Source of the DNA: Lasiosphaeria ovina
Taxonomy: Eukaryota; Ascomycota; Sordariomycetes; Sordariales; Lasiosphaeriaceae
NCBI GenBank assembly: GCA_033439765.1
Contig: JAULSN010000007.1
Coordinates: 1,860,001 to 1,924,000 of the forward strand
Direction of reading: 5' to 3'
Length of the DNA stretch: 64,000 nt
Positions 48,713 through 58,779 of the stretch are shown here, piece by piece. The notes under the pieces are model-generated. The model searched no databases. It saw only the letters and a program-made list of their open reading frames with translations, and was not told the DNA's origin. The translations under genes and the position numbers were made by a program. Position 1 is the stretch's first letter. The number at the start of each line of letters is the position of its first letter.

Positions 48713-50968
48713 TCAGCCAAAGTTCAACTTGCTCTGGCCTCTCTCAGTCTTCTTTGGCCGTCCTGGCCGCTTTGACGGTGCAGCGGCTCCGGTTTTCTGG
48801 CTGCCGGCACGCGAGGAAGACGCAGCGGCTGGAGGCTGGTTGACAAATGCCGGCTTGACACGTTCTTCGTCTTGGAGGTCTCTAGCAAAGTGCCAGTCCT
48901 GGTGGCTTTGGAGCGCCCCCGAACTGTCGAAGCCGGTGTTGCATCGAGAGCACATGTGAGCCTGATTGGCTTGGTCCCGATATACCTCATCCGGCATGGC
49001 TGGATCATCAGGGTCACCAGCCGCCCTCGACACCGCTTCGGTTCCTGGGCTGCCCAACGTTTCACCGCCATTGTTCCTGACGGCGTTATCGTCGGCGCCC
49101 AACTCGACGGTGCGGCTTGGAGATGCATTTATCCTCGTGAAAAAGCGCTGGATGCCACCACTCCCACCACCACCGCTGCCGCAACCACCATTATCGATTC
49201 GTCGTCGCTTCTCTGCCGGGTGGAGCCCGCCGCTGGCCTCTTCCGCTATCGACGCCCGATGACACGTTTTGAGCGCCTGTGCCTCGTCGCCCTTCAATAA
49301 GAACGCTCCAATTCCCATGTTCCCCGTAATGCCTTCTTCGAATCCGCCGACGCTCAAGCTGAGGTTGGAGCACGGCCACAGCCGACCCTCGAGGGCAATC
49401 TGGCTCAGGAGATGCTTGGCAAGGTCGAAGAGCGCGTCGTCGTCCAGCTGCCGGCCTTGCGGTATAGCCGTCTGACGCGAACGAGTCTGGGCGCCGTGAC
49501 GATGGTGGAGGTTGATGGTGCGAGGGCGCCGCTTGTTTTCCAGCACGCCTTCCTCGACCAATCGGGAGAATATGTCGGCGGCAAAGATCCTAAGCCACTT
49601 GGTTGCCTGGTCGAGCGTGTTGATGCTCGGGCGGAAGGATTTGGCGGAGAGCATCGACTTGAGTTGGGTGCGCGAATTGACCTCGCTCGGGTCGACGCCC
49701 CGGATGGTGTTGTAGACCCAGACTCCCGTGTCGTCGCCGAGCTTCTGCTTCAGCTGTTCGACAGGGATAGCGAGGAGGTCGCTCACGGCGTCGGTGCTAA
49801 ACGCCTGGCTTACCTCCTCGCCCAGCTTGCCGCCTAGGTTTCGTATCTTGGTAAACTTGAAGCCCGACAGGAAGTGCCGTACCGCGCGATTGCGCACAAC
49901 CGTCTGCTGGTTGGGCTTCTTGTGAGCCGAGCCCAACTTGCTAAGCATCTTGTTCTTCGCGATCCCCCCGGAGCATGTGTATCTGAGCTTATCTCTGATT
50001 GCTTCCCGGACGTTGCGGACAATCTCTGAGCCGATGAGGGTTGCCACGTCATTCCAATCGGGGTCCTCGAGCTCAGCATGCTCGTCATCGAGATCGACCA
50101 GGGCGTCAGCCTTCCAGTCAAGGGCCGAGATGGAAGGCATAGGAAGCTGCTCGGCGGGGTCATGGGAAGGGGACGTGCTGGCCAGCTCGGGGAAACGCTC
50201 AAGGAGGATGGCGTGGATATGCGCCGACAAGTCGAGAAACGTCTCATCTATTCCAGCCTTCTCCACTTTCTGTAGATGTGAGGGGAGCTGGTCCTTGATG
50301 ACTGCAAAGATCCGCCTCGATTCAAGCCGGTAGGGGTCGAGCGAGACTTTGTCCGTCGTGATGTTGGCTGCCGCATCTGGGCGGTATGCCCACTTGGTGT
50401 CTCCCTCTCGAAATGTTGCAACGTGCTGGCTGACTAGCTTTGGGCAAAGCTTCTTTGCTTCTGTCACGGTGCAATGCCGACCAATGCCGAAGGCACGAGC
50501 GGGGTAATTGACGGCAATCAAGCCCTGCCTGGAAGCCCGCGCGCAAGAGCGTCAATTAGCATGTCCAGGCGGTGAGATGTTACGTTGTGACTTGGTGCTA
50601 GAAGAGAGAGAGATAGAGAGAGAGAGCAAAGGGTAGGGATTGGAGGAGGCCGAAGGGGCGGAGCGAGACGGCGAGTAAGTGGTCGAGAGGAAGGGGCGTG
50701 GACGGGAAGACGAGGTTGACGACGGCATCAACAGCACACACCATTGTTGCACAGCAAGCGGCTGGTCTTCGGGCACGCCAAGACGGACCATCTCCACCTG
50801 GGCATAGAAGCAGTCGAGATCTATGTGGGCAATGACCCTGAGGGGGCACGAGGCATTGTACGAGGCCAGCTGGGCGAGATGGCGATAGGTGAAGCGCGAT
50901 CGTCGGCGCCCCGGGCCACCGTCAATTGGAGACGAGGCCCGGAACGAGTGCGGCGGAGATGAGGACAT
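48713..50968 (-). CDS. rad30: DNA polymerase eta (Rad30), Y-family translesion polymerase (2 exons, 680 aa)
   Basis: Nuclear polymerase that copies past UV photoproducts such as cyclobutane dimers. Exons: 50968-50742 and 50528-48713, with a 212-nt intron (donor GTGTGT) splitting a Trp codon inside the conserved LAVQQW-QGLIAVNYPARAFG. The start is the first in-frame ATG (complement of 50966-50968); the frame runs 45 bases further up, but only from GTG. Metal ligands of the palm are visible: HIDLDCF (D50, D52) and GIDETFLDLS (D170, E171). The CSGGIAKNKMLSKLGS stretch, helix-hairpin region and little-finger region follow in normal order. The C-terminal part holds an NLS-like EKRRRI, a PCNA-binding-like GGIQRFFTRI (about 533-542), a C2H2 ubiquitin-binding zinc finger (C602, C605, H618, H622) and a terminal QSKLNF motif. 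All key residues are intact. A Tc1-type transposon lies about 450 bp upstream of the start. Confidence 0.96.
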
Positions 50969-51417
50969 CGGGACTGAAGGCCAAGCGTGGCTCGGCAGCT
51001 CATTTTCGGACACGGTAGCATCAGCTCCAGTATCTCGGTCCCGATTGTCGCGGGTGTCGTGATGTTTGGTAACGTCGGCGAGGATGGGCGGGACGCGGTG
51101 CAGTTGCCGTCATGGTGGTTCCCGACTCGCGTCTTTCGATCCCCACTTGTAAGAATGTGCAAAGTACTGTAATCCGTTCGGTGGGGGGGATTGCAGAGAG
51201 GCCTGAAACTATTCCAGTATATACACATTACAACAACTTGAAATGCTCGATTCTATTAGATTTGATGGTAACGCTCAGGAAAATAACATCGTGGTACTGT
51301 ATTACGTATGAATTCTCGATCTCTTTTGCACCCCACACCCCTGCCCATTTAAGGTACATTCCCCCGCGTCGCTGGCTTTGCGGGGGGGGACGGGATCGTT
51401 AGGGGCCCCACATCCGC
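50969..51417. other. Presumed polymerase eta promoter region
   Basis: About 450 bp between the polymerase start codon and the transposon. No gene is visible. The transposon therefore now forms the distal upstream boundary of this gene. Confidence 0.5.
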
Positions 51418-51419
51418 TA

Positions 51420-51459
51420 CAGTGGGTGGCAATAAGTTCTGATCTGCCAAGAAGTACCA
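51420..51459 (+). repeat. Left terminal inverted repeat of the Tc1-type element (40 bp)
   Basis: Begins CAGTGGGTGGCAATAAGTTC directly after TA. It matches the complement of 52640-52679 at all 40 positions; the match ends abruptly after that. Confidence 0.97.
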
Positions 51460-51488
51460 CGCTAACGTAACTAGGCAACCAAAACCCC

Positions 51489-52544
51489 TCAGTACTTAGT
51501 ATACCACCCCTTTGCCTTCAAAACAGCTGCTACACGTTTAGGCATCGTAACCGATAATCTATGTAGAACCTCCTGGTCAATTGACCACCAGGCCTCCTTT
51601 GCAGCCTCTATTAACTGCTGTAATGTCTCTTCCGTATCTGGTGCTTGCTCAAGCTCTGGATGTAACCGATAGATCTCGGCCTTCATAAGGGCCCAGAGGT
51701 TCTCGATCGGGTTAAGGTCCGGAGAGTAAGGTGGCCATACCATAACACGAATGCCTAGCCCAGTAAGAACAGCCCGTACCACCCTCGCAGTATAGACTGA
51801 TGCGTTATCGTACATGAAGGTATCTCCAGGTTGAACGAAACCTGGAAGGTGGGCCGAATACAAGCAACTAATTACCCATCCAGATACTCCTTGCCTTACA
51901 GAAAGAGGATCACCATCAAGAGGAACTAGACTAGTACGTATATCGTGACCAAAAGCTGCCCAAAGCATCTTCTTTACACCTTTCCCACTGCATAAAACCT
52001 TTTGAACATCATGTTGAGCCAATTGTTCCGATGGGCGATTGAAGGTCCATACTGGTCGTTTCCCAACCCCCCGCTCCACAGTACATTCATCACTCCATTT
52101 GAGCCTTTTCCAATCCTCCTCTGTATAATGTTGATATCGTTCAGCCCAGGCGAGTCGGGCTGTAGCCTGGGCATCGGTCAACTGTGGTCGTTTAAGTTGG
52201 CGCCATTTTCGTTTACCAAGCTCATTGAGAAGGCCTCGCATACATCGTGCTTTAACAACGTTATCGACTGAGTCAAGGAGGTCTCGATGTGTAATATGAG
52301 GGTCGATATGGGTTACCACGTCGTAGATATGGTCTCGTTGTTCTGCGGTGATCTTTCGGGGTGCTCCGGAACGCGCTTGGGACTGATTATTCACCCGGAG
52401 CTTCTCAAGCCGTAAGGTCGATTTAATAGTACCGAGGGGAATCTCTGGATGTATCTTGTGTATTCGAGCGTGGCTATATCGAAGTGAATGGAGCTCACAG
52501 ATCCGCGATCGCATCTGTGGTGAAAGCTCTTTACCACGAGCCAT
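51489..52544 (-). CDS. Tc1-type transposase, DD34E (351 aa)
   Basis: Cut-and-paste transposase of the 1260-bp element. The start is the ATG at the complement of 52542-52544 (MARGKELSPQ); the frame continues upstream without ATG. The N-terminal about 115 residues are two helix-turn-helix-like units joined by a GRPR-like ARSGAPRKIT, for binding the inverted repeats. The catalytic core shows WSDECT (D152), FMYDNASVYTA (D246) and PPYSPDLNPIENLW (E281). Thirty-four residues separate D246 and E281, the DD34E spacing of Tc1 rather than the DD35D of fungal Fot1/pogo elements. The usual family length is about 340, so it is full length and should be functional. The stop codon lies 29 bp inside the left repeat, so the element carries nothing else. 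Confidence 0.97.
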   Translation of the reverse strand: MARGKELSPQMRSRICELHSLRYSHARIHKIHPEIPLGTIKSTLRLEKLRVNNQSQARSGAPRKITAEQRDHIYDVVTHIDPHITHRDLLDSVDNVVKARCMRGLLNELGKRKWRQLKRPQLTDAQATARLAWAERYQHYTEEDWKRLKWSDECTVERGVGKRPVWTFNRPSEQLAQHDVQKVLCSGKGVKKMLWAAFGHDIRTSLVPLDGDPLSVRQGVSGWVISCLYSAHLPGFVQPGDTFMYDNASVYTARVVRAVLTGLGIRVMVWPPYSPDLNPIENLWALMKAEIYRLHPELEQAPDTEETLQQLIEAAKEAWWSIDQEVLHRLSVTMPKRVAAVLKAKGWYTKY

Positions 52545-52639
52545 ACTGTTGCTGGTGCTCTTGTTATTGTTGTTATTATTTTTTGTTGCGCGCGTAAGAG
52601 ATGTACTATACTTAGCCGTATATGGTTTAGTGCATATTA

Positions 52640-52679
52640 TGGTACTTCTTGGCAGATCAGAACTTATTGCCACCCACTG
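52640..52679 (-). repeat. Right terminal inverted repeat of the Tc1-type element (40 bp)
   Basis: Exact inverted copy of 51420-51459, ending at the flanking TA at 52680-52681. Confidence 0.97.
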
Positions 52680-52681
52680 TA

Positions 52682-55600
52682 TCCGCCCGTGCCGCTCCCT
52701 TTCCATCTTGCTACGGGCATCCCAGTCAATCCTCAAATCTCAGCAATATCAACTTCACAATGTACACAAAAATATGTAATTGAATATGAACTTATTATTG
52801 CGAGTTGTCTTATTTTCCGTGTTTAGTGAATTCAAGACATCTCTCATCATTTGTTGGCAATCCAAGTTTCTCAACCCTCTTCCGGTTTTCCATTGACACA
52901 TGATACTACTACTGGTCTACTGAATTTCATGATGATTTATTTGCAAGGTTTATTGACTTTCCACATTACCGAGTGGCTAATATGTAGTCTACGTAAACTG
53001 AGGCATTTCTATAATGTGGAATTCGACCTTCCTTGTTCAAAATAATCGTTGGCAACATCCGGAATTGAACTTTTGCCCCTTTTCCTCCTCCGCGCAAACA
53101 AAAACCACCGATACTTATTTCTTGAACCACCCTCGTCCTGTGAAGTATGATCCCAATACATGCATGCCGTCCGGTCTCTTACTTTTCTTAGTCGGCTTCT
53201 CAAACCCATCGATATCATACGATAAGAGCTTGATTCCCCGAGTAGAGTTCGAAGCCCGGTGGGCGACACACCTCCCTTCTTGTGTGTCGGAAATCAGAAC
53301 CAACGGCCCACGGAGCAGAGCGGCCGGCGCCTTTGAGGTATTATCGGTCACTGTCCCAACTTTATCTTGGCCGAGTGAACGTGGGGAGCACAGAGTACAT
53401 GTTGTATTTCCTCAATCGGGATGTTGTTCGTGTCCAGAACGGGAGGAGGGGGGGCCGAAACCGCGACCAACCCCGGTTTCCGCGGACATATGTTGTGTAC
53501 CTATCCGTCTAGAGCTCAGTTGACAGACGGGACACAGCAGTAATGTGCATGGGCAACTTCGCATAGTGTTGCCACCTCTACACCATTCGGACATCGCGCG
53601 ATTTTATTCAGCTCGCCACAGGCGATGGAGCTGTAGGCGGAATCAGCTTGTGGCTGTCGCACGCATTTCAGGTCACTGAATCTCCTTTTTTGGCAGAAGA
53701 AGAGAATGGCACTGTGGACAGTCTCAAGAGCGACCGTAAAGCGCTCTTTGGACATTCATCTTGTAGACAGCGGGATAATATCTATCAAACTTACCAGAAG
53801 TCTCGCCTGCCGGCGCTCGTTGCTCGTCGCGCTGCTCCTCAGTCCACGGCTTCCGTCCTGCTTGCATCGAAGAATGCAACCCCACTTTGTCCCACGAGGC
53901 AATAGTGTAGAAACATGCGAAGAATATGTGTGACGAGTTTCGCAAGCTGCATGAACGGCGGTGGGTGGCTTTCTTGAAGAGGGATGGCATAGTCCATGGA
54001 GTGTAGAAAACGAAGATCACTGCCTGGATGAGTTGCTGGCTGTCAGGACTTTGGTGGCAGACAAAGCACGTCTTTCGGCGCCATAGCAATTGTCATAGAA
54101 CTATGAGCAAACGTCTGGCTTTTTGTAGGCACACTTCAAATATTGGTTTGGAAGAAGTTCCGTGCGCAAAGCCGAGTCAAAGCTCGGGGACCGACGGCCC
54201 GCCATCGCCTCTGTCGGTAGATCGACCAGGAAGAAGAGATTGTGTGCTGCGCCAGATAGCTCGCACGGTAGACAGAGATACTTAACATGTCAGCACCGGC
54301 TCATGTCGACGAAAGATGGACTGCAGTATGGGCCCCCCCATTTCCTCTCTGACTTGACTTTCTGCCACCTGTTCTCGTCCAAGCAACAAATTTGTGATAA
54401 TAAGGGCTCAGTGTGTCACACGAGAAAGGCAACCGGTCTTCTGTCAGCAGTCGCCTAGCCTTAGGACCCGCGCTTACCATAGCCACTATCAAGAGCCGCC
54501 CTGGCACGACATAGAGGTGGCGAAGTTTGATCAACGACAAGAGTCCCGATAAAGGAGAGACAACAGACAACGTGCGCTCTTCCTGACGCCTGGAATCCCC
54601 CCTTTTCCCGCACCAGGCATTCCAAGACAAACAGCAGGTAGTCTTTTGCAATCAAAGGTTCATGGCCCACGGGAAACGCTGACGTTGTCTGGCCAGAAGC
54701 GGTGAGAACACTGTATTCCGAGGCTGACCCGCGGCACCCCCTCCAACGGCGCGATCAAGCGATACGCCGCCGTCATGCCTCATTCCCCAGAGGGCCGAAC
54801 TTTGAGCAAAGCCCCCAATGCAAGATGGCCGCTTCAACCCGGCCTGCTTGCCAGTGGCGTAGCCGCTGGGGTTGCATCACGACTCAAAAAGGCTGGATTT
54901 TGTGGGATGTGAAGAACAATGGGATGATCTGCTGCTTAGACGGTGAAGCTCGGAAACTTGGGTAGCGCAAGGCTGCGCTTATCGACCTCTTTTTGCCAGC
55001 TCCCCGACTCCGTCATCGGCTCTTATTAGTCGCTTAATCAGGATCAGGGAACATTGTGCCCTGGGCTCGAAAGCCTTCCGAAGCGTGCCCCATGCCCAGC
55101 ACCCGCGGTCCCAGTTCTCGGATGACAGCATTTCCGCTTGGGCGAGCAGGCGCAGGGCATTTGGGGCTCTTGTCACCGTCTCGCCTGCTTGGTAGCTCCT
55201 TGTTGTTGCCAGGTTGACCCAGGTTCAGCCCCAGTATACCAATCATTGGCCGATTGCAGCCAGTCTCTCGCTTTGATCCTTCACCTTGCTGGCGCTTGTA
55301 CGAGAGGCGAAGTGCTTGTTGATCATCACATGCCCCCCCCTCCCGCTTCGCCCCACGAAAGGCATGTTGCTCTTGCCCATCGTGTCTGATTTTCCACTGT
55401 TTCGTGATTACGGAAGCGCCGTCATGTTGGGGGCGACCGCTGGCACGGGCAACAAACGGCGGCAAGGCTGCGGCTCTTTTGTCAGTTTCGGTAGTATCTT
55501 TCTCTCCCGGCTGGTCGTACTCATTTACGTTTGACCCCTGAATAGTCAGCATCCCGAAGCCAACTCCAACCACTTAACATCCCTCAAGTAGGATCCTCGC

Positions 55601-56122
55601 GGCAACATGACGCGGCTGGGATAGAAGATGTTACGGTATTCATTTGCCCTCATCGGCACACGACAAGCTCCTGGTCGGAGATTTATAGTCCCTGCCCAGA
55701 GTTAGCAATGCCGGGACCAGGATTTGACTGTCTCTCTCATTATTCATTTCCCATATGTCCCGGTGCCCAGTCAAGAAACGTTTTAGGGTGTTCTGGAAGG
55801 CTAGCCTCACCAAGCCCCTTTTATTCGATGCGGTTGACGACCTAATCAACCCGCCCGCCGTTGGCTTCACTTTATCGGCCAAATGACGTTGTCTCTTGCG
55901 TCCCACCCTGTTACGGGCACTGGTATCTAAGCCCCCCTTGCCCTCCCCCTGGACTCACTCAGGGATGTTGCGCCCAGGGATGGAGGCTCTTATGACGGCA
56001 GACCGCTGCCCGGCACAACTAGGGCAGACGAAGAGAGCAAAAGGCAGGGCAATGTTAGATGGATGCGGCTCTGCGCGGGCGAGTCTGAGAAAAAGGCGGC
56101 CATGTTAGCTCTCTGGATGCTC
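52682..56122. other. Gene-free stretch right of the transposon
   Basis: 52682 to about 53040 is AT rich, unlike its surroundings. The remaining sequence has only short, mutually overlapping frames with no domain. Nothing else was recognised. Confidence 0.4.
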
Positions 56123-56129
56123 TATAAAG
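56123..56129 (+). promoter_or_regulatory. TATA-box-like element upstream of the small Cys-rich frame
   Basis: TATAAAG in a GC-rich surround, about 210 bp before the candidate ATG at 56339. This suggests a plus-strand transcription start near 56150-56160, but the assignment is inference. Confidence 0.35.
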
Positions 56130-56338
56130 CCGGCGGCGAAAGATGAGGATGTCGTCGGCTCGAAACCAACAAGCCACGCCGCCTAGGAGTGAAGTCTGAG
56201 TTTCCCAACGAATTCCTACAACCCCCACTAGCTCCCCGCTTCCATCGCAAGGCAAAAAGCTTTCAAAGCGCCCTTAGATCACCCTGTCTCATCTTAAGAA
56301 AATGTGAGTCAAAACAGAGAGCTCCCTGCCGGCCATCC

Positions 56339-56551
56339 ATGCTCAGACTTGGACACAGGACGGAAGTCGAAAATATCCCGGCGGAGGAGCACGAAAGCCC
56401 ACCTCCACCTGTCACCGAGAATGCCGGATGGAATTGTTGCGAATGCGGCCATGAAACGACCGGCACTTCATCAACAAATACCTGCACAAACTCGAATGCT
56501 CAAGGCAACATCTGCAACCACGCGCGATGCGGAATTTGCACCAATGCCTGA
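56339..56551 (+). CDS. Possible small Cys-rich (zinc-binding-like) protein, 70 aa
   Basis: The frame starts at ATG 56339 and ends with a stop at 56549-56551. The first 29 residues are polar with a PPPP run. The rest carries W31, C33, C34, C36, then C49, C59, H61, C64 and C67 in the order WNCCECG ... CNHARCGIC. Paired C-x2-C spacing with Trp and His nearby resembles small zinc-ribbon-like proteins common as lineage-specific ORFs in Sordariomycetes. There is no signal peptide. A TATA-like box lies upstream. A GTGAGT donor and CAG acceptor pair at about 56304-56348 would remove the ATG, so the 5' structure is uncertain. It could be a chance frame; the Cys pattern is the only support. Confidence 0.4.
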   Translation: MLRLGHRTEVENIPAEEHESPPPPVTENAGWNCCECGHETTGTSSTNTCTNSNAQGNICNHARCGICTNA

Positions 56552-58779
56552 TCGGGTGGACTGGCTCCAAAGCTTGGCGAATATTGCGGCTTGGAGTAGT
56601 GTGGTTTCGGTCTCGGAGAAGAGATACTGTGGCGGGTGGCGCTCGGGAGGTCGTGTCTTGCGGTGCGTGTGGTGCGGTAGGTAGATGGCTTGACTCTTTC
56701 AAGCCAACTAGGGGGACCCGAGGTCATAGAGCACAGCAATGAATGACACCTTCTATGGTGGATTTCCCCTTCCCGCGCGGAATCATGGCTCGTCCCTGTG
56801 AACAAATATTGCGGCAGCCTATATTAACTGCAAATGTCTCTGCAGAGCTTCGTACGTTGACCTCGTACCCCTTGGACCACATTCTAGCACTGACATGTCG
56901 TCGGGGTTATAGTCGAGTGCTCCATCTCCGTCTGCCGGATCGCGTCGTTGATGATGTGATAATACCCAGTTCGGCTTGATTCCGGCGATACTCGGAAATA
57001 CACACTGATGCCAAGGGCCTGGCAACACTGCGGTCATCGTCTAGACTCCTACGACGCATGTAGGTTGGGCTGGAAACCACTGCGGACCATAGTTGGCCCG
57101 AGCTCGAGTTTCGACGTGTGAGGGTTAGGTAATAACCTAAAGAGTATTTCTGCAATCATGTTCCCTCCCTCTCCTTGCTGACAGTGTCGTCAGCCGTTTT
57201 CAAGAAAGGGCTTCGTGCCAGGCGAGGCGTAACTTCATTCGTTGTGTCTTGTCCGAGATCATGAGTGGTCGCCATGCACAACATCCTCAGCCGCCCCCAC
57301 AACCCTGCAGACCCAACAGGCTGGACAGCGAGAAGGGAATCAGCATCGATCGGTACCCTGCAGCTCAGCAAGGCCCACCGCTCTGGGAATGGTGTGGGAC
57401 CTAGGCCTGGGCCTGGGCTGGCAATTGGCGGGAATGGTATCGATGTAACGGGGTGTTGGAGCGGGGAATTGCAGCTGAGAGAGGGAGGTTCGGTGTGGGA
57501 GCCTCTACGGTGTCGCAGACGCAGACGCAGACGCAGAAGCAAGTGCTGTCTGCCCTGTTGCGACGAGAGGGGGTTAAGTGGTCAACCACCCAGCGGACCA
57601 ATGTCGTGGCGCAAGACTGGATGAACAGTCTCAGCTTGGATATGGGTGGTTGCTCTCATCGGTTACATATGCATCCCGGCTTGCCGGCAGGGCAACCGGT
57701 GTGCCTCTCGTCCTGGAACCTGGCATTGCGAATGCCGTTGACCAGCAGACGGCAACGTTGTTGGTGTGGCACTGGCTGGCTTGACTTCCGTGAATGTAAA
57801 CAATTGCATTGAAACCTAGTCAGATAAATGAAGAGGGATCATACCGACTTCAGTCTTGGCTTGGGGAGAGGGGTGGATAGGTGGTTTTGTTGAAATGGGC
57901 TGTCGTTGAAAGAAAGCATGCCCCCTGGTTCGTGGCTGATGTGGCTGTCTGGATTCTTCCTCCTGTCGCCACTCCCTCCTGCATGCACAGGATCCGTAAG
58001 GATTTCACGACAATATCTGTTCCGGGGTTTGCAGTCGCACTCCCAATATTGCGGATTTGGAACGGTGGAACAAGCGAAGCACAGAACCTGAAACTTGTTG
58101 AGCCAAGTGCTTACTTGGAATGGTTCTCCTGTGTCGACTGGGGAAACTGCGTTGGGTCTAGGCCTGAGGCGCGACTTCCTAGTTGAGCGAACAAACAAGG
58201 TCCATACTTTTCAAAGACTCCATCAAACCTCACCTACCCAGGTAGGGTAAGTAATACATCATTTATTCATAAAGTTGGGGGCTGTCCCGGCTTGGTTGCC
58301 TGGCGGATTTCTGTGAGGCACGTTGGTGCTCAAAAAGGTATTCCGTACCCAGTGCCTATGTTGACATGTTCGACTTCGGCAAATTGGAACCAGGGCTCTT
58401 CAGTGCCGACCAGACCGAGAGTCGGGCCTATCTAACTCCCAGGCCACCTGATTGCGAACAATTTCTTGTCACGGACATCTTCAAGATAAGCGTTTATATT
58501 TTTCTACCTGACAGCCGAGTCCGCCCCGCCTTAGGTCACCTGCGTTGAACGCGATTGGTCGCATGAGCTGAAGCTGTTTGTTGATACCATTTGCGCTCTT
58601 CTCCGAACCCAACCATTGTATCCTGAATCCTGGATTGTGAGTCTTCTAACTAGGCTAATTACATTATCGCGTGTGTATCTTCCGATTCTGGAGTAAAAAT
58701 AATTGCAGAGCATAAAGAAAAGATTGCCATCCAGCGCCACCCAAAATACCCCGGGTATCTTTGTACACGTCATGAATTC
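56552..58779. other. Gene-free stretch downstream of the palmitoyltransferase gene
   Basis: A CAGACG-type hexamer repeat lies at about 57513-57540. The final few hundred bases should be the 3' region of the minus-strand palmitoyltransferase gene. No domain-bearing frame was seen. Confidence 0.4.
57513..57540. repeat. CAGACG hexanucleotide repeat
   Basis: About four tandem units are seen directly. Confidence 0.88.

Larger units (their letters stand above)
51420..52679 (-). mobile_element. Complete Tc1/mariner-type DNA transposon (1260 bp)
   Basis: The element is bounded by perfect 40-bp terminal inverted repeats and flanked by TA on both sides (51418-51419 and 52680-52681), the hallmark Tc1/mariner target duplication. 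One open transposase gene fills most of it. The identical ends, uninterrupted frame and clean TA sites indicate a young, possibly active copy or one recently mobilised. Reading frame and ends show no sign of the C-to-T decay expected from repeat-induced point mutation. Confidence 0.97.

Noticed and set aside
50969..51013. Upstream extension of polymerase eta by 15 residues
   Set aside because: It begins at GTG; the first in-frame ATG is at 50968 and still leaves the whole conserved N-terminus.
52545..52736. N-terminal extension of the transposase across the right inverted repeat
   Set aside because: No ATG upstream in frame, and the extension would run out of the element; MARGKEL is the natural start.
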